Assembly: GCF_029870285.1 (NCBI RefSeq)
Contig: NZ_JACSYA010000001.1
Coordinates: 62,001 to 126,000, forward strand
Source of the DNA: Delftia sp. PS-11
Lineage (GTDB): Bacteria; Pseudomonadota; Gammaproteobacteria; Burkholderiales; Burkholderiaceae_C
Length of the DNA stretch: 64,000 nt
Direction: 5' to 3'
Below the pieces are notes generated by a model. It did no database searches. It had not been told where the DNA came from and worked only from the letters and a program-made list of their open reading frames with translations. The position numbers were made by a program, and so were the translations under genes. Of the stretch, positions 44,869-54,560 are shown piece after piece (position 1 is the stretch's first letter; each line of letters opens with the position of its first letter).

Positions 44869-46533
44869 ATGAAGCACTTACTCAATCTCTTGGCCGCCAT
44901 TGCCCTGCTGGTCTGGGGCACACACATGGTCCGCACCGGCGTGCTGCGCGTTTTCGGCGCGAATCTGCGCAATGTCCTGGCACACAGCATGGGCAACCGG
45001 TTCACGGCTGCGCTGTCGGGGCTGGGCGTGACGGCGCTCGTTCAGTCAAGCACAGCCACCTCGCTGATGACCTCGGCCTTCGTGGGCCAGGGGCTGATCA
45101 CGCTGCCTGCCGCCCTGGCGGTGATGCGTGGCGCGGATGTGGGTACGGCGCTGATGGCCGTGCTGTTCTCGGCCGACCTGTCCTGGCTGTCGCCACTGTT
45201 CATTTTCGTGGGGGTGGTGCTCTTCATCAGCCGGCAGGACACGAAGGCCGGACGCATCGGCCGCGTGCTGATCGGCCTGGGGGTGATGCTGCTGGCGCTG
45301 GGCCTGGTGGTCGATGCCACCGAGCCGCTGCTGGAGGCGCGGGCCGTGCGCACACTGCTGGCATCGGTCAGCAGCGATATCTTCATGGAGCTGCTGCTGG
45401 GCGCGCTGCTGGCCGTGATGGCCTATTCCAGCCTGGCCATCGTGCTGCTGATCGCGGCCATGGCCAGCTCAGGCGCCATCCCCATGGATGTGGCGCTGGG
45501 GCTGGTGCTGGGCGCCAACATCGGCAGCGGCCTGGTGGCCGTGCTGACCACCGCCAAATCCACAGTGGAGGTCCGCCAGGTCACGATCGGCAACATGCTG
45601 TTCAAGATCATGGGCGTGGCGATTGTCGCGCCCCTGCTGGGGCTGTGGATCACCTATGCGCAGCCGCTGATCGGCGGCAAGGGCCAGAACATCGTGCTGT
45701 TCCATCTGGCCTTCAACATTTTCAACAGCCTGTGCTTCATCGGCCTGACGCAGACCGTGGCGCGCTGGGTGACGGCCATGCTGCCCAAGCCGGAGGCCAG
45801 CGCCACCAGCCTGCTGCGCCCGCGCCATCTCGACCCTTCGGCGCTGAGCACGCCTTCGCTGGCTATTTCCTGCGCCGCGCGCGAGGCTCTGCACCAGGCC
45901 GACATGGTGGAGTCGATGCTGATCGGCCTGCAGCGCGTGCTGGAAACCGATGACCTCAAGCTGTCGCAGGAGCTGCGCGAGCTGGAGGGCACGGTCGATG
46001 ACCTCTATTCGGCCATCAAGTACTACATGACCAAGATCTCGCGCGCCGAACTCGATGAGCGCGAGGGCCAGCGCTGGACGGAAATCATCAGCTTCACCAT
46101 CAACATGGAGCAGATTGGCGACATCATCGAGCGCGTGCTGCTGGATATCGAGGAAAAAAAGATCAAGAAGGGACGCCAGTTCTCGGTGGCCGGCATGCAG
46201 GAGATCCGCGAGCTGCACCACCACCTGCTGGACAACCTGCGCCTGGCCATGAGCGTGTTTCTCAACGGCAATGTGCGCGAGGCGCAAAAGCTGCTGGAAG
46301 AAAAAGCGCGTTTTCGCGATCTGGAGCTGGCCTACTCGGCCACCCATCTGGCACGCCTGTCAGACAACACCGTGCCCAGCATCGAGACCAGTTCGCTGCA
46401 CATCGACCTGATCAGCGACCTCAAGCGCGTCAACTCGCTGCTGTGCTCGGTGGCCTATCCCATCCTGGAATCGGCAGGCGCTCTGGCGCCCAGCCGCCTC
46501 AAGGAGTCTGCGCTGAACAAGCCGGTGCGCTGA
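44869..46533 (+). CDS. Na+/Pi cotransporter (NptA/YjbB type) with PhoU-like tail
   Basis: The 554-residue protein has two inverted membrane repeats, each with a transport motif: VQSSTATSLMTSAF near 60-75 and GANIGSGLVA near 220-230. Residues about 330-550 form a helical PhoU-like cytoplasmic domain (EEKKIKKGRQFS). In E. coli YjbB acts mainly in phosphate export, so direction is open. The ATG at 44869 begins the first helix. The stop codon lies in a hairpin loop. Confidence 0.9.
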   Translation: MKHLLNLLAAIALLVWGTHMVRTGVLRVFGANLRNVLAHSMGNRFTAALSGLGVTALVQSSTATSLMTSAFVGQGLITLPAALAVMRGADVGTALMAVLFSADLSWLSPLFIFVGVVLFISRQDTKAGRIGRVLIGLGVMLLALGLVVDATEPLLEARAVRTLLASVSSDIFMELLLGALLAVMAYSSLAIVLLIAAMASSGAIPMDVALGLVLGANIGSGLVAVLTTAKSTVEVRQVTIGNMLFKIMGVAIVAPLLGLWITYAQPLIGGKGQNIVLFHLAFNIFNSLCFIGLTQTVARWVTAMLPKPEASATSLLRPRHLDPSALSTPSLAISCAAREALHQADMVESMLIGLQRVLETDDLKLSQELRELEGTVDDLYSAIKYYMTKISRAELDEREGQRWTEIISFTINMEQIGDIIERVLLDIEEKKIKKGRQFSVAGMQEIRELHHHLLDNLRLAMSVFLNGNVREAQKLLEEKARFRDLELAYSATHLARLSDNTVPSIETSSLHIDLISDLKRVNSLLCSVAYPILESAGALAPSRLKESALNKPVR

Positions 46534-46541
46534 AGCGCGCC
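46524..46541 (+). other. Hairpin with the Na/Pi gene stop in its loop
   Basis: GGTGCGC (46524-46530) pairs with GCGCGCC (46535-46541), one G-U pair, across TGAA. TGA is the stop codon of the transporter gene. Confidence 0.55.
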
Positions 46542-46553
46542 TGGCTCGGCGCT

Positions 46554-47363
46554 TTACTGCAGCCAGCCCAGCCAGTCGGCCAGCACCATCGAGGCTTCGG
46601 GCGTGAAGCGCCCCTCGGGCAGCCACTGCAGCAGCTGCGCGCGATCGATCAGCGCAAAGCCCTGGACCTCTCCGTCCTGGTTGTCGGGCCGCAGCGCATC
46701 GGGCACGATGGCGCTGAACCAGTCGATTCGCTCGCGCATGAAGCCCCGGCCCTCGGCTTCGTCGCTGGGCCGCTCGAACAGCACATGGCCGCCATGGCGC
46801 AGTTGCGCCAGCTGCGCCACGCGCAGCCCCGCTTCCTCCCAGGTTTCGCGCTCCACTGCCTGGACAACGGTATCGCGCGCTGCCACCATGCCGCCCATCA
46901 ACGTATCCCACATGCCGGGGTTGGTGGGTTTGTCATCGGCACGCTGCTGGACCCAGATGCGGCCATCGGGCGCCAGGCCGATCAGATGCACCGCCTGGGT
47001 GGCGATGCCCAGCGGACGCACGGCGCCGCGCTCCACGGTGGCGATGCGCTGGCCCTGGCCGTTGCACACGGCCAGTTGCTCATTGCGCCAGGGGCCGCTG
47101 TGGCCTGTGGCGCGCAGCACTGCGGCCAGGGCATTGAGCCGGGCCGTGGCATCGCCATCGCCTGCCAGATGCCAGCTGCACGCCCCCGGCTGCAGCGCCA
47201 GCCCCTGAGCATGCAGGGCGGATGCAGGCAACTGCGCGGCGAGCGCGTCGGCCAGCGAGCCGATGCCGTGGCCATCGACCAGCAGCGGGCGGCGCGGCTG
47301 CGCGGGTGGCTGCATGGCCTCGGCGCGCAGCCGCTGCAGCCAGGACTGCAGCTGCGGGCTCAT
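46554..47363 (-). CDS. Nudix hydrolase with DUF4743 N-terminus
   Basis: The 269-residue protein has an N-terminal DUF4743 part (about 1-120) and a Nudix domain with GGMVAARDTVVQAVERETWEEAGL-like core in which the first glutamate of the box is aspartate. DUF4743-Nudix proteins resemble plant and yeast enzymes that act on damaged thiamine diphosphates. It overlaps the quinone reductase gene by 4 bases, so the two are coupled. The substrate is not certain. Confidence 0.85.
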   Translation of the reverse strand: MSPQLQSWLQRLRAEAMQPPAQPRRPLLVDGHGIGSLADALAAQLPASALHAQGLALQPGACSWHLAGDGDATARLNALAAVLRATGHSGPWRNEQLAVCNGQGQRIATVERGAVRPLGIATQAVHLIGLAPDGRIWVQQRADDKPTNPGMWDTLMGGMVAARDTVVQAVERETWEEAGLRVAQLAQLRHGGHVLFERPSDEAEGRGFMRERIDWFSAIVPDALRPDNQDGEVQGFALIDRAQLLQWLPEGRFTPEASMVLADWLGWLQ

Positions 47364-48340
47364 GGCAGCAGGATGGTCGAGCCCGTGGTCCTGCGCGCCT
47401 CCAGATCACGGTGGGCCTGCTGCACGTCGGCCAGCGCATAGCGCTGGTCGATATGGATCTTGACCGCGCCGCTTTCGACGACGGCAAACAGGTCGTCGGC
47501 CATGGCCTGGGTCGCCTCGCGGCTGGTGATGTGGGCAAACAGGGTCTGGCGCGTCACGTACAGCGACTTGGCGGCCAGCACTGCGGGAGCAAAAGCCGGC
47601 GCGGGCCCGGAGGCATTGCCGAAGCTGACCATGAGGCCAAAGCGGCGCAGGCTGGCCAGCGAGCCTTCCCAGGTGTCCTTGCCCACGCTGTCATAGACCA
47701 CCTTGACGCCCTGCCCTGCCGTGATCTCCTGCACACGCTCGGCGAAGTTCTCGCGCCGGTAGTTGATGGCATGGGCGGCGCCATTGGCCAGGGCCAGCGC
47801 GCATTTCTCATCCGATCCTGCTGTGGCAATCAGCTGCAGGCCCAGGGCACGAGCCCACTGGCAGGCGATCAGGCCGACGCCGCCGGCGGCTGCATGGAAC
47901 AGCACGGCATCGCCGGGTGTCAGACCTTCGACGGGCATGCATTTCTTGAGCAGGTACTGGGCCGTCAGCCCCTTGAGCATCATGGCAGCGCCCGTCTCGA
48001 AGCTGATCGCATCGGGCAGGCGGCATACGCACATGGCGGGCATGGTGCGCACTTCGCTGTAGCTGCCCGGCGGATTGCTGGCATAGGCCACACGGTCGCC
48101 CTCGCTCAGGTGCGTGACGCCTTCGCCCACGGCCTCGACCACACCCGCCGCCTCCATGCCCAGGTTCAGGGGCATGGGCAAGGAGTACAGGCCCGAGCGC
48201 TGGTAAACATCGATGAAGTTCAGGCCCACCGCCTTGTGGCGGATGCGAACTTCACCAGGCCCTGGCTCTCCTGCGGCGGCCTGCACCAGCTCCAGGACTT
48301 CGGGGCCGCCGTGGCGGCTGATCTGCACTGCAATACCCAT
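47360..48340 (-). CDS. NADPH:quinone oxidoreductase (zeta-crystallin type)
   Basis: The 326-residue protein belongs to the zinc-free QOR branch of the MDR superfamily. It begins at the ATG at 48340, with GVVEAVGEGV and the nucleotide-binding motif AAAGGVGLIACQWARALG in the middle. The family reduces quinones by one or two electrons with NADPH. It is first of a two-gene unit with the Nudix gene. The frame extends upstream to 48424 without homology. Confidence 0.88.
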   Translation of the reverse strand: MGIAVQISRHGGPEVLELVQAAAGEPGPGEVRIRHKAVGLNFIDVYQRSGLYSLPMPLNLGMEAAGVVEAVGEGVTHLSEGDRVAYASNPPGSYSEVRTMPAMCVCRLPDAISFETGAAMMLKGLTAQYLLKKCMPVEGLTPGDAVLFHAAAGGVGLIACQWARALGLQLIATAGSDEKCALALANGAAHAINYRRENFAERVQEITAGQGVKVVYDSVGKDTWEGSLASLRRFGLMVSFGNASGPAPAFAPAVLAAKSLYVTRQTLFAHITSREATQAMADDLFAVVESGAVKIHIDQRYALADVQQAHRDLEARRTTGSTILLP

Positions 48341-48449
48341 GGAATGCTCTCCAGCAAAAGCGACAAGACGGGCATCGTGCCATGTTTTACAGCACGTCGC
48401 GCAATGCGAGGGCACACGCCCCACCCCCTGGGCCTATAGTGGCGGGCCT

Positions 48450-49364
48450 ATGAGTCGCGCACTGACACCGGCCACCGCCGCCATCCTCACGCTGCCGCCC
48501 CTGCTGTGGGCCTGCAACGCCATCGTGGGCCGCATGATCCACGATCTGGTCTCCCCGTTCGCGCTGAACCTGCTGCGCTGGATCATCGCCGCCCTCCTGC
48601 TGCTGCCACTGGCATGGCGTGTCCTGGGCCCGCGCAGCGATGTCTGGCCGCACTGGCGGCAGTTTGCGCTGCTGGGCCTGCTGGGCATTGGCTGCTACAA
48701 CGCGCTGCTGTATCTGGCGCTGCAGACCTCGACACCGCTGAATGTCACCCTGGTGGGATCGAGCATGCCCATGTGGATGCTGGCCATCGGCCGCATCTGC
48801 TGGGGCATGCCCGTGAGCCGGCGCCAGCTGCTGGGCGCGATGCTGTCCATGATGGGGGTGGCCGTGGTGCTCTCGCGCGGCGAACTGCAGCAGCTGCTGC
48901 AGCTGCGGCTGGTGCCGGGCGATCTGTTCATGGTGCTGGCGACCATTCTCTGGGCCTTCTACACCTGGCTGCTGTCCAGAACCACGGTGGCGCAGTCGCT
49001 GCGCTCGGACTGGGCCGGCTTCCTGCTGGCTCAGCTGGTCTTCGGCCTGCTGTGGTCCGGCCTTTTCACGGGCGCGGAAGCCGCCATGGGGCGCTGGCAC
49101 TTGCAGGCTGGCTGGCCCCTGGCGGGCGCACTGCTGTTCATCGCCGTGGGGCCGGCCATTCTGGCCTACCGCTTCTGGGGGCTGGGCGTGCAGCGCAGCA
49201 GCCCGGCCATCGCCGGCTTTTTCGGCAACCTGATCCCTCTGTTCACGGCCCTGCTATCCATTCCGCTGCTGGGCCAGACGCCGCGCCCGTACCACGGGCT
49301 GGCGTTTGCGCTCATCGTCGGCGGCATCATGGTGTCCTCGCGCCGGCCAGCTGACGGCGGTTAG
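48450..49364 (+). CDS. EamA/DMT-family exporter
   Basis: The 304-residue membrane protein has ten hydrophobic helices in two EamA repeats (first repeat from about 8-140, second 155-295). Typical text is PFALNLLRWIIAALLLLP and LFTALLSIPLLGQTP. Substrates of this family are mostly metabolites such as amino acids; nothing here shows which. It is divergent from the quinone reductase gene. The ATG at 48450 is used. Confidence 0.85.
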   Translation: MSRALTPATAAILTLPPLLWACNAIVGRMIHDLVSPFALNLLRWIIAALLLLPLAWRVLGPRSDVWPHWRQFALLGLLGIGCYNALLYLALQTSTPLNVTLVGSSMPMWMLAIGRICWGMPVSRRQLLGAMLSMMGVAVVLSRGELQQLLQLRLVPGDLFMVLATILWAFYTWLLSRTTVAQSLRSDWAGFLLAQLVFGLLWSGLFTGAEAAMGRWHLQAGWPLAGALLFIAVGPAILAYRFWGLGVQRSSPAIAGFFGNLIPLFTALLSIPLLGQTPRPYHGLAFALIVGGIMVSSRRPADGG

Positions 49365-49378
49365 TGGCACCAGGGGGC

Positions 49379-52063
49379 TCAGGCCGGCATCCGCACAGGC
49401 ACCTTGGCCAGCAGCTGCTCGAAAGTGTGGATGGGCACGGGCGGGCTGAACAGATAGCCCTGGAAGTATTCGCAGCCATAGTGCGACAGCTGCGCGCGCT
49501 GCTCCAGCGTTTCCACGCCTTCGGCAATCACGTCCAGGTGCAGGTTGCGCGCCATGCCGATGATGGTCTGGACGATCACATCGTCGGTATGGCGCATACC
49601 CATGTGGCGGACAAAGGACTGGTCGATCTTGAGCTGGTGCAGCGGCAGCTGGGTCAGGTAGGTCAGCGAGGAATGGCCGGTGCCGAAGTCATCCATGGAA
49701 AAGCGCACGCCATGGCTGCGCAGCTGCGTCATCTTGGCGATCGAGTCCTGCACATTCTCGATCACCAGCGACTCGGTCAGCTCCAGCTTGAGCAGGTGCG
49801 CCGGAATGCCGCAAGCCTGGACCAGTTCGATCACCTGGGAGGCAAAGTCCTGGTGCCGGAACTGGCGCGCGCTGACATTGACGGCCAGTTGCAGATGGCG
49901 CAGGCGGCCATCCCTTTGCCAGGTAGCCAGCTGCTCGCACGCCGTACGGATCACCCACATACCCAGGGGCACGATGATCTCGCTTTCCTCGGCCACCGCG
50001 ATGAACATGCCGGGAGGCACCAGGCCGCGCTCGGGATGGCGCCAGCGCAGCAGGGCCTCGGCGCCGATGACCTCGCCCGACAGGGTGAACTGCGGCTGGT
50101 AGTGCAGCTCGAACTGGGACTGCGCCAGCGCCTGGCGCAGATCGCCCTCCATGCGCACGCGCTGGTGGATTTCCACCTGCATCTGGGGATCGAAGAAGCA
50201 CAGTCCGCTGCCATTGCGGGCCTTGATCTGGTACATGGCGATGTCGGCCTGCTTGAGCAGCTCCGCTGCCGACTGGTGCAACTGTCCGAACAGCGTGGCA
50301 CCGATGCTGCATGCACTGCGGTGCAGATGCGCGCCCAGCACATAGGGCTGATTGAGCCGCGCCAGAATTTTCTCGCCCACGCGCTGTGCCAGCGTGGCCG
50401 CCTCGCCGTGGTCATGCGCCAACTCGCTGAGCATGACCACGAATTCATCTCCGCCCAGCCGCGCCACCGTGTCCGAGGAGCGCACGGCGCTGCGCAGGCG
50501 CTGCGCCACCTGCTGCAGCAGCTGGTCCCCGACTTCATGGCCCAGGGTGTCGTTGAGCATCTTGAACTGGTCCAAGTCCAGGAACAGCAGGGCGCCGGTC
50601 CAGCCTTCGCGCGCGGCCAGCACCGTGGCCTGCGCCAGCCGGTCCAGCAGCAGGCGGCGGTTGGGCAGGCTGGTCAGCGGATCGTAGAAGGCCAGGCTTT
50701 CGATCTCCGCCGAGGCCAGCCGGATATCGGTGACGTCGTTGTAGGTGATGACAATGCCGCCCTCCGCAGCGGGGCGGGCCGTCATCTGCACGAACCGGCC
50801 GCTGGGCAATTGCTGCTCCACGGGCTTGCCGGACAACTGCAGCAATTGCCCGTGCAGGCCCTGGACTTCCTCAATCTGGTCGCTGGACATGCTCAGGCCG
50901 CAGACGCTGGGACAGGCCTGCAGAAGCTCGGCAAGGGGCCGCCCCGGCTCCAGCAGCGGCACATGCCAGGAAAACATGTCGGCATAGCAGCGGTTCCAGC
51001 GCAGCACGCGCTGCTCGGCATCGAGCAGCAAAAAACCGCTGACCATGCTGTCCAGCGCCTGGTCCAGCCACTGCTCGGAACGCTGCGCCTGGCGCCTGGC
51101 GGAATGCAGACGGTCCATGTAGCTGCGCACGGTGCAGACCAGCACCGACAACAGCACACCAAACACCAGCACGGCCAGCCCCAGGCTCCAGGCGGCAACG
51201 CGCCATTCGGCCAGCACGGCAGACATGGGCAGGCTGGCCGTGATCCACACGCTGCCCTTGGGCAAGGGATGAACGGCCACAAGTGCCGGCACATGGCTCA
51301 GGCGCGCAGGCGCCTGAATGACACCTCGCTGGCCTGTCTGGGCCACCGGCGGCAAAAGATGATCGGAGGCCGTGTCGCCGAACTGGGGCATGGACACGAG
51401 CAGTTCGCCCGCACTGCCCTCCAGCGTCACTTCAAGCCCGTCGAGCACGCCGCCCTGGGACAGCACATGGCCCATGTCCGAAACCGGCAGCTGCATCAGC
51501 ACATAGCCGCCCTGCTCCAGCTGGCGCAGCGGCCGCACCAGATACAGCATGCGCTCACTGCCATCTGCAGCCTGCGAGGCCGGAGCCAGCAGAGGCGGGC
51601 TCACGGACAGCTCAGCGGCCCCCTGCTGCCGGAACTGATCCCACCATTGCGGCGGCAGCATGAAGGCGGAGCCGGGCCCTGGTTCGGAGGAGGCAAGCTC
51701 CCGTCCCTGCGCATCCCATACCGAGGCCGCACGCACCAGCGTGTTCTGGCGCACCATGGTCCGCAGCATTTCCTGCAGCTGCGGCTGCAAGGGCGCGGCC
51801 TGGTTGCGTGCCCCCAGCAGCTCATCGACACCCAGCGCCAGCCCGTCGAAGGACTCGATGCTGCGGCTGATCGCGGCCTCTGCGCTCAGCACGAAGCGAA
51901 CCAGGCGCAGCGAGGCCTCCTCCTGCGCCGCCGTGCGCATGCCGCTGAGCAGCCAGACCACGGCCGTGGCCAGCGTCAGCAGCAGCATGGCCAGCAGCAG
52001 CAGCAGCGTGCGGCGCAGGCCGGACGGACTGGATGCCGCCATGGGCGGTGCCCCGGTATTCAC
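49379..52063 (-). CDS. Bifunctional GGDEF-EAL protein with PAS and periplasmic sensor
   Basis: The 894-residue protein makes and degrades c-di-GMP in principle. It has a membrane helix near 18-40, a periplasmic sensor to about 285, a second helix near 290-312, a PAS domain (about 325-440), then GGDEF at 537-541 with an intact RxxD inhibitory site (RSSD, 528-531), and an EAL domain with E669-A-L and DDFGTG. Both catalytic motifs are intact. The GTG at 52063 with GGGAG upstream is chosen; an ATG at 52042 is possible. The signal is unknown. Confidence 0.93.
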   Translation of the reverse strand: MNTGAPPMAASSPSGLRRTLLLLLAMLLLTLATAVVWLLSGMRTAAQEEASLRLVRFVLSAEAAISRSIESFDGLALGVDELLGARNQAAPLQPQLQEMLRTMVRQNTLVRAASVWDAQGRELASSEPGPGSAFMLPPQWWDQFRQQGAAELSVSPPLLAPASQAADGSERMLYLVRPLRQLEQGGYVLMQLPVSDMGHVLSQGGVLDGLEVTLEGSAGELLVSMPQFGDTASDHLLPPVAQTGQRGVIQAPARLSHVPALVAVHPLPKGSVWITASLPMSAVLAEWRVAAWSLGLAVLVFGVLLSVLVCTVRSYMDRLHSARRQAQRSEQWLDQALDSMVSGFLLLDAEQRVLRWNRCYADMFSWHVPLLEPGRPLAELLQACPSVCGLSMSSDQIEEVQGLHGQLLQLSGKPVEQQLPSGRFVQMTARPAAEGGIVITYNDVTDIRLASAEIESLAFYDPLTSLPNRRLLLDRLAQATVLAAREGWTGALLFLDLDQFKMLNDTLGHEVGDQLLQQVAQRLRSAVRSSDTVARLGGDEFVVMLSELAHDHGEAATLAQRVGEKILARLNQPYVLGAHLHRSACSIGATLFGQLHQSAAELLKQADIAMYQIKARNGSGLCFFDPQMQVEIHQRVRMEGDLRQALAQSQFELHYQPQFTLSGEVIGAEALLRWRHPERGLVPPGMFIAVAEESEIIVPLGMWVIRTACEQLATWQRDGRLRHLQLAVNVSARQFRHQDFASQVIELVQACGIPAHLLKLELTESLVIENVQDSIAKMTQLRSHGVRFSMDDFGTGHSSLTYLTQLPLHQLKIDQSFVRHMGMRHTDDVIVQTIIGMARNLHLDVIAEGVETLEQRAQLSHYGCEYFQGYLFSPPVPIHTFEQLLAKVPVRMPA

Positions 52064-52103
52064 GCATCCACTCCCGGCATGGCAAAGGGCATGGGATCAC
52101 CTG

Positions 52104-52901
52104 TCAGAAGGTTCCTGCGTACAGCCCGCCGTCTGGCAGGATGTTCTGGCCTGTCATGTAGCCTGCATGCACGCTGCACAGGAAGGCGCAGATGGCGCCA
52201 AACTCCTCGGGCGTGCCAAAGCGCCGCGCAGGCACCAGTGCCTGCTGGGCGCCGCGCACATCATCCACGCTCTTGCCGGTCTTGCCGGCCGCTGCCGTGA
52301 AGGTGGTGCGCAGGCGGTCCGTGTCGAACTTGCCCGGCAGCAGGTTGTTGACCGTCACGCCCCTGGCGGCGATGCCGCTGCGCGCCAGGCCAGCCACGAA
52401 GCCGGTCAGGCCGCTGCGAGCGCCGTTGGACAGGCCCAGAATGTCGATGGGGGCCTTCACGGCACTGGAGGTGATGTTCACGATGCGCCCGAAGCCGCGT
52501 GCAGCCATGCCGTCCACCGTGGCCTTGATCAGCTCAATGGGCGTGAGCATGTTGGCATCCACGGCCTTGATCCAGGCATCACGGTCCCAGTCGCGGAAAT
52601 CACCGGGCGGCGGGCCGCCGGCATTGGTGACCAGGATATCGAAGTCCACGCCCGGGCCACCCGGCGCCGAAAGCACGGCATCGCGGCCTTGCCCGGTGGT
52701 GATGTCTGCGGCCACCGCCAGCACCTTGACCTGCGGAGCAAGTGACTGCAGGCGCTGCGCTGCAGCCTGCAGGGCTTCGGGGTTGCGCGCATTGATCACC
52801 AGGTTCACGCCTTCCTGCGCCAGCGCGCTGGCGCAGCCATAGCCCAGCCCCTTGCTCGCACCACACACCAGAGCCCACTTGCCCGCAATTCCCAGATCCA
52901 T
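52104..52901 (-). CDS. SDR-like protein lacking the catalytic Tyr/Lys
   Basis: The 265-residue Rossmann protein has GASKGLG (14-20), TNAGG and a conserved serine pair (S145/S146), but where SDRs have YxxxK it reads LGLSNGARSGL (155-165). This fits the subgroup of ketoreductase-like SDRs known to depart from the catalytic tetrad. The cofactor site looks intact. It may be a non-canonical enzyme or a binding protein. The ATG at 52901 is used. No operon partner is clear. Confidence 0.85.
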   Translation of the reverse strand: MDLGIAGKWALVCGASKGLGYGCASALAQEGVNLVINARNPEALQAAAQRLQSLAPQVKVLAVAADITTGQGRDAVLSAPGGPGVDFDILVTNAGGPPPGDFRDWDRDAWIKAVDANMLTPIELIKATVDGMAARGFGRIVNITSSAVKAPIDILGLSNGARSGLTGFVAGLARSGIAARGVTVNNLLPGKFDTDRLRTTFTAAAGKTGKSVDDVRGAQQALVPARRFGTPEEFGAICAFLCSVHAGYMTGQNILPDGGLYAGTF

Positions 52902-53037
52902 GTCACGCACTCCTGTACAAGCCATCACTTTGCCGGGCTCACGCCACGGCAGCGCACATTGTGCGCGAGGCTTGAAAGACTTTCGGCACAAACCGGTGAA
53001 AACGTGAGCGTGCTGCCACGGCCGGCCACCGGCGCCC

Positions 53038-53067
53038 GCTCACACGGGCTCACGCTGGCTCACACGG
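53038..53067. repeat. Three 10-bp repeats
   Basis: GCTCACACGG (53038-53047), GCTCACGCTG (53048-53057) and GCTCACACGG (53058-53067) run in tandem in the gap between the DUF3422 end and the SDR-like gene. Confidence 0.6.
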
Positions 53068-53084
53068 GCACGGCGCATGTGCCA

Positions 53085-54395
53085 TCAATGGGGTCCGTGG
53101 GCTGCGAAAAGCCGGTGGTGCAGCCGGCGCAGCGACCACCATACCCCCAGCGCAACCACGGGAATCGCCACAGCAGCCGTGCTCTCGGGCGACCAGGGCC
53201 AGCCCAGGGTCTTGGCACCTTTGGCCAGGTAGCTGATCAGGCCCGTGAAGTAATAGGTGATGGCCGCCACCGACAGGCCCTCCACGGTGGACTGCAGCTT
53301 GAGCTGCATGTCCTGGCGCTGGTTCATGGTGCCCAGCAGTTCCTGGCTGCTTTGCTGCTGCTCGATTTCGACACGCGTGCGCAGCAGGCTGCTGACGCGC
53401 GAGACGCGCTCGGACAGCGCATTCTGGCGCCGTGTGGCCCACTCGCAGGTGCTGCGCGCAGGCGTCAGGCGCCGGTCCATGAACTCGCGGATGCTCTGGA
53501 AGCCATCCAGGCGTGATTCCTGGATGTCCTGGATGCGCTTGTCCACCAGCTCGAAGTAGGCCGTGCTTGCGGAAAAGCGCGAATGGGTGGCCGCGTACTC
53601 GCTTTCCACCTGTCCGGCAAGCCGTGTCAGGCGGTCCAGCAGCGCGGGCTCGGAGTCGCGGTTGGCAGAACGGATGGCCTGGGCCAGTTCCGCCAGTTCG
53701 CGTTCGGCCGATGCCAGCACGGCAGCCGCCTGGCGCGCGGCGGGCAGCCCCAGCAAGGCCGCCATGCGGTATGTCTCGATCTCCAGTAGCCGCTGTACCA
53801 GCCGGCCCAGGCGCTTGGGCGAGAGCGACTCGCCGGACAGCAGCAGCATGCGCGAAAAGCCATCGGCATGGATGGCGAAATCCGTGTAAACCTTGCCGCC
53901 GCCGCCCGCGACGCCGGCGCCGACCAGGGTTTCTTCCTGCAGCATGTGGCGCACCAGATGATCCGCATCGACAGCGGTTTCCCGCAGGGCCCACAGGTGC
54001 AGGCTGCTCAGGCACTGGCCCGGCAGCGCGGCCAGCCAGTCGTGGGGCACATGGTCGACGGCGGTCGCGGGCTCGCGCACATCGTCCATAGCGGCAGGCG
54101 CCATGGCCTTGCTGAAGGTCCAGCAGACAAACTCTGTGTGCAGTTCCCAGCGCAGGTGAAAGGCGCCCAGGTCGATCAGCACATGCGTGGTCGTGGCATC
54201 GGGCTGCGGCCGGTGGTGATTGCGCAGCAGCTGTGCCACATGCGCGCGGCTGGCCTCGCGCTGCGCTGCATCGGTGAGCATCACCACATGGGTGATGGCC
54301 AGGGGCGCCTGCATCTCCTCGGCGGGGCGGGCATGGATTTCGTTGTGCAGCCGCACGCGCTGCGGGTGCTGGGATGGCAAAAGGGTCAGGGACAT
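53085..54395 (-). CDS. DUF3422 membrane-anchored protein
   Basis: The 436-residue protein has the DUF3422 opening HPQRVRLHNEIHARP and LELHTEFVCWTF-like text, a helical middle with long charged segments (FRE-rich, about 180-340), and two hydrophobic helices near the end (AITYYFTGLISYLAKGA and AIPVVALGVWWSL), so it is probably inner-membrane. The function is unknown. The ATG at 54395 fits. Confidence 0.85.
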   Translation of the reverse strand: MSLTLLPSQHPQRVRLHNEIHARPAEEMQAPLAITHVVMLTDAAQREASRAHVAQLLRNHHRPQPDATTTHVLIDLGAFHLRWELHTEFVCWTFSKAMAPAAMDDVREPATAVDHVPHDWLAALPGQCLSSLHLWALRETAVDADHLVRHMLQEETLVGAGVAGGGGKVYTDFAIHADGFSRMLLLSGESLSPKRLGRLVQRLLEIETYRMAALLGLPAARQAAAVLASAERELAELAQAIRSANRDSEPALLDRLTRLAGQVESEYAATHSRFSASTAYFELVDKRIQDIQESRLDGFQSIREFMDRRLTPARSTCEWATRRQNALSERVSRVSSLLRTRVEIEQQQSSQELLGTMNQRQDMQLKLQSTVEGLSVAAITYYFTGLISYLAKGAKTLGWPWSPESTAAVAIPVVALGVWWSLRRLHHRLFAAHGPH

Positions 54396-54503
54396 CGCAA
54401 CCTCTGAAAACTGCGCACCATTGTGCCGGGTGCCTGCGGCAGCCGCTTTTTACTTTGCGGCAGTTCTGTACATGGCATGGCAGCCCTACTTGCTGCGCCC
54501 CAT

Positions 54504-54530
54504 AAAAAAAAACGGCCCCGAAGGGCCGTT
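54504..54530 (-). terminator. Rho-independent terminator of tctBA
   Basis: On the minus strand AACGGCCC pairs with GGGCCGTT across TTCG and a T run of about nine follows. It lies 31 bases past the tctA stop. Confidence 0.93.
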
Positions 54531-54560
54531 CAATCAAAGGCTTTGGATGCCGGCGGGACG

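Noticed and set aside
46554..47363. Loss of activity in the DUF4743 Nudix protein because the first glutamate of the box is aspartate
   Set aside because: The metal-binding REx2EE part is intact and conservative changes at that position are seen in active Nudix enzymes.
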